A DNA stretch of 39,641 bases from WANQ01 sp964448055 (GTDB lineage Archaea; Thermoproteota; Thermoprotei_A; Sulfolobales; WANQ01): assembly GCA_964448055.1 (NCBI GenBank), contig CAYUVB010000012.1, positions 1 through 39,641 of the forward strand. The letters run 5' to 3'. The notes under the pieces were generated by a model, which was given only the letters and a program-made list of their open reading frames with translations, ran no database searches and had not been told where the DNA came from. Shown piece by piece: positions 17,423 through 25,625 of the stretch; position 1 is the stretch's first letter; each line of letters starts with the position of its first letter. A program made the position numbers and the translations under genes.

Positions 17423-18330
17423 ACTAGAAGTAAGATAAATATTTGTGAAAGTATCCATACAGGTATTATGAGAGCAACCTTAGGCTCTATTAGTATGCCT
17501 AAGGATGCCGCTATATTTCCGAATGTAAGTATAAGGAGTATTGTTTTTAAGGCTATCTTCGGATGAGTTGTTCCTACGAGTCTCTTTATGATCTTGGCCG
17601 CTATGGAATTACCAAATTTTATGTAGTGTGGAAGCTTGTAATATACGCTTAAGCCGTCCTTCGTTAGTTTATAGTATACTTTATATGGTCCTTTATTAAT
17701 TCCTAGAAACTCATACACCCTTCTAGTGAGACTAGGTTTCTGTATTTTCCTAAATAATCTTACAGGAGCTTGCGGATCAGCGAAAACATTGAGATATGAT
17801 TGTGTTCTCGAAGGACTAAGCTTGAAAAGTGATGAGATTTTTGATAATGGAAGTTCATAATTCTTTGCAGTAGCCAGCGCTATGATAGCATCAGCTACGT
17901 ATCCATATAGGGTTAAATTTTCAACCAAGTCCTTAAGTAAGACGCGTTTTGAAGACTTTGTTAATCTTTTACTCACTTTGTGAAGTCCTAGTACTGCCGT
18001 TAATTTCTCATAGTATTCCCAGCCTTTCTCGGTTAATTCATAGTACTCGACACCACTCTTATTTGCCTTTCTTACAAGATTCTTTTTCTCCAATTTTCTT
18101 AAAGCATCAGCAACAGCTTTATACCTAGACATAATCTTAATGGCTAACTCCTTAATGGTTAGCCCACTAGCGTTTTCTGCAAGGGCTAGTATTATTTTAA
18201 GCTGGATGGTTCCACGACAAAAGTCAACTAGAGAGTCGAGTTCTCTAATAACATTAAGCTTGAGTTCGAGATGGCTATTGGGCTCAGCATCTAAATCATT
18301 TGGGGTTCTAAGGCTAGAGTTCAAGCGCAA
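17423..18330 (-). CDS. Membrane-anchored winged-helix regulator (3' end lost in gap)
   Basis: About 302 residues before the gap. Residues roughly 40-110 form a MarR/PadR-like winged helix (LTIKELAIKIMSRYKAVADA, then LRKLEKKNLVRKANKSGVEY and YELTEKG). A second helical region follows, with an HTH-like stretch (LSKISSLFKLSPSRTQSYLN). Two hydrophobic segments (about 257-278 and 284-302) run into the gap and look like C-terminal membrane helices. The TTG start is preceded by GAGGATGAT. A cytoplasmic wHTH with two C-terminal membrane helices is the layout of the Sulfolobus archaellum regulators ArnR/ArnR1. That parallel and the location beside chemotaxis genes suggest motility control, but homology is not shown. 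Confidence 0.72.
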
Positions 18331-18527
18331 TTATATCATCCTCTGATCATTTAATTCACTATTCATATATTGTATTCAAGTACTATTGCTCTGCAATACT
18401 CAAAGTATGTACCAGTTCCACTAGAACTTGAAAAGAGCGCTATAAATAAATAGTGATAGCGCGTGGTGTAAAAATAATGTTGTTGATGTAATAATGTTTC
18501 TGATATCATATCACACACATAAGATTC

Positions 18528-19049
18528 TCATTGTTTTAATTGTGTTGTCGAACTCACTATTTCTGATAGAATTACTCCAGCCTCTTTTAGTCCTTTTTCC
18601 AATAATTTTTCTAGGTCTAGGAGTATTATGAGATTATTTTCTTGTTTTGCTATCCCGGTTATGAATTCTAAGGCGTTTGTCTGAGTTATTTTTGGTGGAG
18701 GATCTATATTCTCACGTGGTATTCTAGTGACCCCTAATACTGAATCCACTATTACACCAGTATTTGTGTCTTTTATATCTAATATAATTATCCTAGAATC
18801 ACTGCTTAGTTTGGTTGAGTTCATACCAAATACTTTACGAAGATCTATTATTGTTGTTATCTGCCCGCGTAGGTTTATGACTCCACAAATGTAGGGTGGA
18901 GTATTAGGTATTCTAGTATATTCTCTCATTTTAATTATTTCTCTAACTTGATGTACGTCTACACCGAAAATCTCGTTTCCTAATTTAAACACTACCGCTT
19001 GTATTTCTCCGCTACTTTTAGATGTAGCTGCAGTAGCTGATGAAGCCAT
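18528..19049 (-). CDS. cheW: Chemotaxis coupling protein CheW
   Basis: A 173-residue CheW scaffold protein linking the chemoreceptor to CheA. It has the usual two-subdomain SH3-like pattern: FKLGNEIFGVDVHQVREIIK, then IPNTPPYICGVINLRGQITT and IIDLRKVFG, and VDSVLGV before the C-terminal ITGIAKQENNLIILLDLEKL. It lies 17 bases downstream of the MCP gene on the same strand, so receptor and coupler are co-transcribed. The ATG follows the palindrome GGTGATCACC, whose GGTGAT half acts as the ribosome binding site. It is the only stand-alone CheW in the window; CheA carries its own CheW-like P5 domain. Confidence 0.96.
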   Translation of the reverse strand: MASSATAATSKSSGEIQAVVFKLGNEIFGVDVHQVREIIKMREYTRIPNTPPYICGVINLRGQITTIIDLRKVFGMNSTKLSSDSRIIILDIKDTNTGVIVDSVLGVTRIPRENIDPPPKITQTNALEFITGIAKQENNLIILLDLEKLLEKGLKEAGVILSEIVSSTTQLKQ

Positions 19050-19066
19050 AGGTGATCACCGGGTTT

Positions 19067-20188
19067 TTACTTTTCTATTCTTCCTGCTCCAGTAGTGCCC
19101 GTAAGCCTTCTTAGTTCTCTAACTGTTGATTGCATATCTTGTATTACATCAAGTAACTGTTGTGCAGTACTATTGAGTTCTTGTATCGCAGCGTTCTGTT
19201 CTTCTACAGCACTTGATGCCTCCTCTGAAGCTGAGGCTTGTTCCTCTGTTGCAGCAGCTATTTCAGACACCATTGATAGAACATTCTTTGTTTTCTCAAG
19301 CTCCTCACTTATTAGTTCGGCTACGTTTACTGATGACTTAGCTACGGTTTGGGATGTGTTTGCTGTTTTCTCAAGTGCTGTTAAAGCCGCTATGACTGCT
19401 TCACTGGTAGTCTTCAAAACCTCTAATGATTTCTCCATGGCATCAGATACTTTCTTCATTTGTTCTTGAATACTTCTTACCATCTCGGCTATTTGCCCTG
19501 CTGATTTCCTTGCTTCTTCCGCCAACTTTCTGATTTCCTCAGCAACTACTGCAAAGCCTCTGCCGTGTTCGCCAGCCCTGGCTGCCTCTATTGCTGCGTT
19601 AAGTGCAAGGAGATTTGTTTGGTCTGCAACACTTGTTATTGTCTCAACTATTCTATCAATTTGCCTAATTCTTTCAGCTAGTCCTTCAACTACCTTACCT
19701 GTTTCTCTAATATTCCTTTCTAAGTTCTTGAAACTCTCAATACCTTTCTTTCCCAATTCGCCAGCTTTAATTGCCTCTTGTGCAGCAGCTTCTGCTTCTT
19801 TGCCTGCCTTCTTGCTAACCTCAGCAACGTTTTCCATGGTCTTAGCAAACTCACTTACTATTTTTGATACCTCAGAAGCCCGTGTTGCAATATTCTGTGC
19901 TGTTTGGGCTATCTGTTGAATTGATGCAGATATTTCTTCAGATGAAGAGCTTATCTCTTCTATTGCAGAAGCGATGTTCTGTGCAACATTCTCTACCGTA
20001 TCCGCTACAGATCTTAGTCTGTTAATACTGTTCTGGATGTTTATAGCAGTAACTTCTATTCTCCGCCTACCAATCCTTGTTCTACCCCGTTCTGTTCTTG
20101 CCTGTGTTTCTCCTGCCTCTTCCCTCGGCTCCCTTAAAGCTTGTCTAGTTTCTGGAATTTGTTGAAACTCAAAATCTTGTGAGCCCAT
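19067..20188 (-). CDS. Soluble methyl-accepting chemotaxis protein
   Basis: A 373-residue chemoreceptor made almost entirely of the signalling coiled coil. The hairpin tip is intact: SVADQTNLLALNAAIEAARA, then GEHGRGFAVVAEEIRKLAEE. Flanking Ala/Glu/Gln-rich helices can carry the methylation sites used by CheR and CheB. There is no membrane helix and no recognisable ligand-binding domain. The first 45 residues are polar and include a basic patch (RTERGRTRIGRRR). It is therefore probably cytoplasmic and senses an internal state or a partner protein. ATG 20188 is chosen because GGTG lies five bases upstream; the frame extends 14 codons further without support. It is the only receptor in the window. 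Confidence 0.94.
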   Translation of the reverse strand: MGSQDFEFQQIPETRQALREPREEAGETQARTERGRTRIGRRRIEVTAINIQNSINRLRSVADTVENVAQNIASAIEEISSSSEEISASIQQIAQTAQNIATRASEVSKIVSEFAKTMENVAEVSKKAGKEAEAAAQEAIKAGELGKKGIESFKNLERNIRETGKVVEGLAERIRQIDRIVETITSVADQTNLLALNAAIEAARAGEHGRGFAVVAEEIRKLAEEARKSAGQIAEMVRSIQEQMKKVSDAMEKSLEVLKTTSEAVIAALTALEKTANTSQTVAKSSVNVAELISEELEKTKNVLSMVSEIAAATEEQASASEEASSAVEEQNAAIQELNSTAQQLLDVIQDMQSTVRELRRLTGTTGAGRIEK

Positions 20189-20389
20189 ATTCGCACCATA
20201 TATCAAGTTTTCACAGCAAAGCTTTCTCAATAAAAGTAATAGTGATTTTAATATTAATACTTAGACTTTAAAGCGACTAGAAACCAATATCAGAGCCTAA
20301 ATAATGATCTAAGTCATTTTGTCTTTATATAATCAATAAACGAAATATTATCTGCGAGTGGTCGCCGTATCCTCTAAGAACTTAACACA

Positions 20390-20397
20390 TCTTTATA
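20390..20397 (+). promoter_or_regulatory. TATA-like element of the rightward chemotaxis operon
   Basis: TCTTTATA lies about 30 bases before the TTG start of the first gene of the rightward operon. That is the expected distance for a transcript with a leader short enough to hold only the GAGGATG ribosome binding site (20413-20419). The 237-base spacer to the MCP start also contains AT-rich elements for the leftward MCP-cheW transcript. Confidence 0.45.
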
Positions 20398-20425
20398 CAG
20401 ATTCACACGTAGAGAGGATGAAGCC

Positions 20426-20647
20426 TTGCCTAGTAAGGAAAGGAAAAAAGGCTCGTTGAGAGAGTATATAACCTCAACACTAGCTAGTATGAGAACTGAT
20501 ATGACACGAATTGAATCTATAATATCTGATTTCGAGCGTAGGATAGATGCTATCATGAATAAGATAGATGACTTGGAACAAAGAGTTTCCCGTCTTGAAA
20601 AACTTCTCGGGATAAACAGTAATGATCAGGAAAGCAGAAGGAGTTAA
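20426..20647 (+). CDS. Small coiled-coil protein, first gene of the chemotaxis operon
   Basis: A 73-residue highly charged protein. Residues about 10-63 form a continuous amphipathic heptad pattern (TRIESIISDFERRIDAIMNK, then IDDLEQRVSRLEKLLG). GAGGATG lies six bases before the TTG start, and the ParA-like gene follows after only 9 bases, so it is a real member of the operon. I cannot assign a family. Small coiled-coil proteins occur as FlaC in euryarchaeal archaellum operons and as partners that recruit ParA-type ATPases, so either an adaptor to the motor or a ParA partner is plausible. Confidence 0.75.
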   Translation: MPSKERKKGSLREYITSTLASMRTDMTRIESIISDFERRIDAIMNKIDDLEQRVSRLEKLLGINSNDQESRRS

Positions 20648-20656
20648 GGTGAGAAT

Positions 20657-21421
20657 ATGGGTATCTCAATAGCTATTCATTCATATAGAGGTGGAACAGG
20701 AAAAAGTACTATAACAGCTAATTTAGCCGTTATACTAGCCGCATTAGGGCTCAAAATCGTAGCAGTAGATCTGGACATTACTTCACCTGGGCTTCATGTA
20801 ATTTATGGTGTTTCTTCGGAAATGATGAGGCATACATTAAATGACTTCCTTTACAAGAGATGTAAACTACGTGACGCGGTTCTTGATATAACATCTCATT
20901 TAGGAATAAGTAGGGGTAAATTATACTTCATAGGATCTAGTATGAAGCCCGAGGAGATAGCAAAACTTCTTAAAGAGGGATATAATGAGTATCTATTCAA
21001 AGAAGTTAGCGATCAACTTATTAATAACTTCGGAATCGATATAGTATTATTCGATACACATCCAGGTCTTACTGAAGATACTATGATATCTGTACTATCC
21101 AGCGAACTTAGTTTATTATTAATGCGTATGGATAAACAAGATATCACAGGCACTTACATTACATCCCAGATCCTAAGAAAATTCGGAAAGGTAAGCTATA
21201 TCGTCCTTAACATGGTGCCGCCAAAGCTAGCCTCAGCACCTGAGCTAGCTAATGAGGTATCTAAACTAGTGAAGGCGCCTGTTGTTGCAGTCATACCGTT
21301 CTATGAAGAAGTGTTATCACATAGAAGTAGAGGTGTTTTCGTGCTAAAGCATCCCAAGCACCCGTTCACTTCAAGGATAATAAAGCTAGCTGAAACACTA
21401 TTATCACTTATCAGGAGGTGA
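20657..21421 (+). CDS. ParA/MinD-like ATPase in the chemotaxis operon
   Basis: A 254-residue deviant-Walker ATPase of the MinD/ParA group. The P-loop reads YRGGTGKST (residues 10-18): the signature Lys that opens the classical KGGxGKT motif is Arg here, while the P-loop Lys is kept. VAVDLDITSPGLH (Walker A') and IDIVLFDTHPG (Walker B) follow. The C-terminus (IIKLAETLLSLIRR) could form a membrane-binding amphipathic helix like that of MinD. In bacteria, ParC/PpfA place chemotaxis arrays; in haloarchaea, MinD4 affects placement of archaella and arrays. Its position between a coiled-coil protein and cheY (4-base gap) makes a placement role likely, by inference. Confidence 0.88.
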   Translation: MGISIAIHSYRGGTGKSTITANLAVILAALGLKIVAVDLDITSPGLHVIYGVSSEMMRHTLNDFLYKRCKLRDAVLDITSHLGISRGKLYFIGSSMKPEEIAKLLKEGYNEYLFKEVSDQLINNFGIDIVLFDTHPGLTEDTMISVLSSELSLLLMRMDKQDITGTYITSQILRKFGKVSYIVLNMVPPKLASAPELANEVSKLVKAPVVAVIPFYEEVLSHRSRGVFVLKHPKHPFTSRIIKLAETLLSLIRR

Positions 21422-21425
21422 ATAC

Positions 21426-21857
21426 ATGGATAGCGGGCAAGCAGGATCCAGGAAGAAGAGGTTAAAGGTAGTCATAGCCGATGACTCCGCCTTTATGCGT
21501 AAACTGATTCATAAAGTATTGGAGTCTACTGGGTTATTCGAAGTAGTAGATGAAGTCGATGATGGAAATAAAGCAATTACAAGTTATGAAGAGAATAAAC
21601 CTGACCTCATAATACTAGATATAAACATGCCCTTCATGGATGGGCTTACAGCTGCTATGAGAATTCTAGAAAAAGATCCCCAAGCTAAAATAGTCATTGT
21701 TAGCGCAATTGGTGAACAAAAACTTGTTGCAGAGAAAGCTAAAAACCTAGGCATCAAAGCCATCATTCCTAAGCCTTTTAGCCCGAATAAGATGATCGAG
21801 ACTTTAAAGAAAATTCTCGAAGTGGAGGAGAAACACGTTGAAGCCCCCTCTTATTAA
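21426..21857 (+). CDS. cheY: Chemotaxis response regulator CheY
   Basis: A 143-residue single receiver domain. The acidic pair is D19-D20 (IADDSAFMR), the phospho-acceptor is D65 (LIILDINMPFMDG), the conserved Ser/Thr appears in VIVSAIG, and the Lys in IIPKPFSP. Phospho-CheY carries the signal to the archaellum switch. A 10-residue basic N-terminal tail and an acidic C-terminal tail extend the core. The gene starts four bases after the ParA-like stop, and its 3' end overlaps cheB by 20 bases. In euryarchaea CheY acts through CheF on ArlCDE; no CheF is visible here. Confidence 0.96.
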   Translation: MDSGQAGSRKKRLKVVIADDSAFMRKLIHKVLESTGLFEVVDEVDDGNKAITSYEENKPDLIILDINMPFMDGLTAAMRILEKDPQAKIVIVSAIGEQKLVAEKAKNLGIKAIIPKPFSPNKMIETLKKILEVEEKHVEAPSY

Positions 21858-23013
21858 TGATAACACTAATAATAGTATAAGTAGATGTCGTGGATCTAGT
21901 CGAAAGAAGATTCGAGTCCTAATAGCTGATGACTCAGCTCTTATGAGAAAGTTATTACGTGAAGTACTATCAAGGGACCCGGATATTGAAGTAATAGGAG
22001 TAGCTAGAGACGGGCTTGAAGCTATAAAGGAAGTATTAGAAAGATCTCCAGATGTTTTAGTCTTAGATATTGAAATGCCTAGAATGAATGGACTTGAGGT
22101 GTTGAGAAGATTACTTAGGTTAAAACCTACGCCAACTATTGTTTTTAGTGCATTTGCTAAAAGGGAGTCTCAGTTAGCCATAAGGGCATTAAGCTTAGGA
22201 GCATTAGATGTCGTATCTAAGCCTGGAGGACCTATATCTCTGGATATAAGTGAAGTTGCTGAAGAACTCATTAGGAAAATCAAGGTAGCTGCTATCACAG
22301 GTGTACGAGGAATAAACAAGATAAAGAATACAACAAGTATAACTCCGGTAATACAGAAAGCTAAGAAAGTGGTTCAGAAAGTATCTGAAGTACCCAGGAT
22401 AGCTGTGGCTATAGCTTCGTCTACAGGAGGGCCTAGTGCACTAGTTAATGTGATATCGAAGTTGCCATCAGACCTCCCTGCAGCCATATTTATAGTACAA
22501 CATATGCCTCCTTACTTCACAAAGAGGTTAGCTGAGCATCTAGATAGTATATCTAATATCCACGTAAAGGAAGCTGTTGATGGCGAGATTGTAAGAACTG
22601 GTGTAGCATATGTAGCACCAGGTGATTACCACATGATTGTTAGGAATAGTCTTACTGGCGATATACGAATCAAGCTATACAAGGGACCAAAGATAAACAA
22701 TGTTAGGCCATCTGCTGACCCTCTTTTCGAATCGGTAGCTAAGGTTTTTGGTAAGAATAGTATTGCCGTAGTATTAACAGGATTAGGCAGGGACGGAGCT
22801 GAAGGTGTCAAGGCCATAAAGGGGGCCGGCGGCTACGTGATAGCACAAGATGAGGAAACATCTGTGGTTTTCGGAATGCCCAAGGCAGCAATCGAGACAG
22901 GTTGCGTAGATGTAGTGCTGCCTATTCATAAGATAGGCCAAGAAATAGAACATGTTATTAGACTTAAATATCTTTCCCTAAAGGCAAGACTAAGACGTGG
23001 TGAAGTACCATGA
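21838..23013 (+). CDS. cheB: Chemotaxis protein-glutamate methylesterase CheB
   Basis: A 391-residue two-domain protein: an N-terminal receiver (phospho-acceptor D77 in VLVLDIEMP) and a C-terminal methylesterase domain with the catalytic triad S195 (ASSTGG), H222 (QHMP) and D319 (GLGRDG). It removes methyl groups, or deamidates Gln, on the MCP once phosphorylated by CheA. The TTG start inside the end of cheY has GGAGGAG seven bases upstream, so the receiver of CheB is translated by coupling with CheY. The stop overlaps the cheA start (ATGA). The length is slightly above the usual 350 because of a 20-residue N-terminal tail and a linker. Confidence 0.96.
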   Translation: MKPPLINDNTNNSISRCRGSSRKKIRVLIADDSALMRKLLREVLSRDPDIEVIGVARDGLEAIKEVLERSPDVLVLDIEMPRMNGLEVLRRLLRLKPTPTIVFSAFAKRESQLAIRALSLGALDVVSKPGGPISLDISEVAEELIRKIKVAAITGVRGINKIKNTTSITPVIQKAKKVVQKVSEVPRIAVAIASSTGGPSALVNVISKLPSDLPAAIFIVQHMPPYFTKRLAEHLDSISNIHVKEAVDGEIVRTGVAYVAPGDYHMIVRNSLTGDIRIKLYKGPKINNVRPSADPLFESVAKVFGKNSIAVVLTGLGRDGAEGVKAIKGAGGYVIAQDEETSVVFGMPKAAIETGCVDVVLPIHKIGQEIEHVIRLKYLSLKARLRRGEVP

Positions 23014-25016
23014 ACATGAATATAGATATGTCTGAGTACAAGGATCTCTTCATAAGCGAAATACGTGAGTACCTAGGAAAGCTAAATGAGTTGATATTAA
23101 CCCTGGAAAAGGAAAAAGACAATGATGAAATAGTGAATGAAATATTCAGGTTGGTGCACTCGATAAAAGGCTCATCAGCAGCAATGGGGTTAACGGATCT
23201 ATCAAATCTCGCCCATGCAATGGAGGATCTAATTACAGCCCTTAAGGAAAAGAAACTTGAGATCTCATCAGATATTATTGACTTATTACTCAAAGGTATC
23301 GACTTTATCGAGAAAATGATTGACGCATATGAGAAAGGTCAACCACTACCTTCACCTAAAAAGTTTATCGAAATCCTACGGAAAATTACAGAAAAAAGTG
23401 AACGTGAAATAAATATTGCTGAACAAGCTGGCGCCCAGAATGAGACTATATTCAAGCTAGTGATAAGGCTTTCAGAAGAGTGCCCATCACCTAAACTTAA
23501 AGTCTTTGCCATATTGAAGGAAGTTGAAGAGAGAGGCGTGCTTATCAATGTTAACCCGGATCCAGCATCAATGGACAAAGATGTAAGAGAAATAGTTATA
23601 TTCTTCATAGCACGTAAAGACGTTATCCCAGAGTTAGAGACCGTACTCAGCAAGATACCTGAAATAAGTGAGTTCAATATACAAGAAACCTCTGCAGAGG
23701 AAACAGGTCTAGATGTTAGGAAACTTGAAGAACTTAAATTAATGAAGCCATCTGATGAGGAAGTTACGCGTCTTGTAAAGAAGATTGAGGAATTCATTGA
23801 GAGCGAGGAAAGCGTTACTATTGAAAGCGGGGTAGAAAAGGATTACATGCATAAGCGTATAGAGGAAATTAAGGTGAAGGTAAAGAGCCTGGATAAACTC
23901 TTTGACTTGGTTGGAGAGATCATACTAATCAAGTCAAGGCTAGCTCAAATTGCCAAGAAACTCGATTCTTCAGAGTTATACGATGTCATTTCCTCCTTCG
24001 AGTTAATAGCAAATATGTTACAAGAAGAAGTAATGAACATGCGACTTGTACCCGTCGGTCAAGTATTCAATTTGTTGCCTAGACTAGTTAGAGACTTAGC
24101 TAGGGAGCTGGGTAAGGAGGTTGATCTAATTATTGAAGGCAAGGACATAGCATTAGATAGGAAGATTCTTGAAGAAATAGTTGACCCACTCATGCATGTG
24201 GTTAGAAACGCTGTTGACCATGGTATAGAGAAACCAGAAGAAAGAATTGCTAAAGGTAAACCTAGGGTAGGAACAATTATAGTATCTGCTAGAAGAGAAG
24301 GTGATTATGTTGTAATTGAAGTCGAAGATGATGGTAGGGGTATAGATCCAGAGTACGTTAAGAAAATAGCTGTTGAACGAGGATTAATAAGTCGATCCGT
24401 TGCAGAAAAGCTATCAGATAAGGAAGCGTTAATGCTCATAACTCTTCCAGGCTTCACCACACGCAACCAGTCTACTCAAGTATCAGGTCGTGGTATTGGC
24501 ATGAATATTGTAAAAGAAAAAATTGAATCCATAGGTGGCGTCCTAGAAATAGATTCAAAGCCAGGTGTAGGCACAAAAGTAATTATGAAGCTACCTCCTT
24601 CGTTAGCAATAATCTATGCAATAATCGTAAGAGTAGGTAACGAGAAATTCGCTGTACCAATTACTTCAATAGAGAGGATAATTTATCTCGACGACAACAT
24701 AATAAGGAGCGTCGCTGGGAAAGAGGTTGTATACATACACAATAAAGAGATTTTACCACTTTACAGGCTTTCCAAGATACTCAACATAAACGATGCTAGT
24801 GAAAAACAAGCTCTTATAGTTAGAACCGATAAGGGTAGATACGCCTTGGCAGTCGACTACGTAGAAGAGCTAGAAAGTGTTGTTGTTAAACCATTGGGTA
24901 AGATAGTTAAGAATGTAAGAGGCATTGCTGGAGCAACAATACTAGGCGATGGAAGAGTTTGCTTAATACTAGATCCATACACGCTTGTCTCGCTCTACGA
25001 GTATTCAGAAGAGTGA
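23010..25016 (+). CDS. cheA: Chemotaxis histidine kinase CheA
   Basis: A 668-residue kinase with all five CheA domains: P1 HPt with the phospho-His at residue 50 (LVHSIKGSSAAMG), a P2-type CheY/CheB docking domain (about 143-230), P3 dimerisation helices (LDKLFDLVGEIILIKSRL), P4 ATPase with N box (HVVRNAVDHG, near 396), G1 (DDGRGID, near 440) and GRGIGMNIV, and a P5 CheW-like domain at the end. The receptor-coupled kinase phosphorylates CheY and CheB. The start overlaps the cheB stop by four bases and has GGTGA upstream. It is the core of the array together with CheW and the MCP. Confidence 0.97.
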   Translation: MNMNIDMSEYKDLFISEIREYLGKLNELILTLEKEKDNDEIVNEIFRLVHSIKGSSAAMGLTDLSNLAHAMEDLITALKEKKLEISSDIIDLLLKGIDFIEKMIDAYEKGQPLPSPKKFIEILRKITEKSEREINIAEQAGAQNETIFKLVIRLSEECPSPKLKVFAILKEVEERGVLINVNPDPASMDKDVREIVIFFIARKDVIPELETVLSKIPEISEFNIQETSAEETGLDVRKLEELKLMKPSDEEVTRLVKKIEEFIESEESVTIESGVEKDYMHKRIEEIKVKVKSLDKLFDLVGEIILIKSRLAQIAKKLDSSELYDVISSFELIANMLQEEVMNMRLVPVGQVFNLLPRLVRDLARELGKEVDLIIEGKDIALDRKILEEIVDPLMHVVRNAVDHGIEKPEERIAKGKPRVGTIIVSARREGDYVVIEVEDDGRGIDPEYVKKIAVERGLISRSVAEKLSDKEALMLITLPGFTTRNQSTQVSGRGIGMNIVKEKIESIGGVLEIDSKPGVGTKVIMKLPPSLAIIYAIIVRVGNEKFAVPITSIERIIYLDDNIIRSVAGKEVVYIHNKEILPLYRLSKILNINDASEKQALIVRTDKGRYALAVDYVEELESVVVKPLGKIVKNVRGIAGATILGDGRVCLILDPYTLVSLYEYSEE

Positions 25017-25022
25017 TTAACA

Positions 25023-25601
25023 ATGAATAATATCGTCTTGAAGGCCAAGGATTTTGAGTCTATTAGCAGAATAGCCCTTAAGGAGGCCAGCCAAGCGCTT
25101 TCAAGGATGTTGAACCAAGAAATCAAGGTTGTGTCCTCATCTGTTCTCATGCTATCACCACTTGATCTAATTGACGTATTAGGTAGGGAATTACCTACCG
25201 AAGTTGTAGCTAGTTATTCTGAGTTTAAAGGTATGATTGAAGGCATTATACTCATGGTAATACCACTAGAACATGCTGCTAATACTGCTAAGAGTCTCAT
25301 TGAAAGTTTGCTTGGAACAACAATGCTAGATGAAGAGATGGCAATTGACTTACTAAAAGAAATAGCTAATATAATTTTTGGATCCATAGCATCAAGCATG
25401 TATAATAAATATGGCCTAGTCATTAAATACAGTGTACCAAAAGTGGTCATCGACAACTTCATCGCAATACTTGACAATATAGCTTTGATGTATGTTACTA
25501 AGCTAGAAAAGGTAATAGTCATGAATGCTGAAATCATTGGTGGAAAAGGTATCCATGTGAAGATATTAATAATACCAAAAGAAAGGTGGCTACATCAATG
25601 A
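25023..25601 (+). CDS. cheC: CheC-family CheY-phosphatase with one intact active site
   Basis: A 192-residue protein with the internal pseudo-twofold repeat of CheC. The family active-site pattern ExxN-x22-P is complete in the second half (E113-I-A-N116 and P139, with exactly 22 residues between N and P). The corresponding first-half position reads S13-I-S-R16, so that site appears lost. The protein should remove the phosphate from CheY and, as in Bacillus and Thermotoga, may bind CheD. The start lies six bases after cheA. Compared with bacterial CheC, whose two sites are usually both present, this copy is a one-site variant reminiscent of FliY or CheX variation. Confidence 0.9.
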   Translation: MNNIVLKAKDFESISRIALKEASQALSRMLNQEIKVVSSSVLMLSPLDLIDVLGRELPTEVVASYSEFKGMIEGIILMVIPLEHAANTAKSLIESLLGTTMLDEEMAIDLLKEIANIIFGSIASSMYNKYGLVIKYSVPKVVIDNFIAILDNIALMYVTKLEKVIVMNAEIIGGKGIHVKILIIPKERWLHQ

Positions 25602-25625
25602 CAACGTGTTGAATAGGGGGACACC

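Noticed and set aside
17278..17566. Open frames spanning the second run of N, including joins of the KaiC-like and wHTH genes
   Set aside because: Artefacts of reading through the gap; real ends lie inside it.
23339..23797. 152-residue leftward frame inside cheA
   Set aside because: Antisense shadow of the cheA P1-P3 linker region; Ser-rich with no domain.
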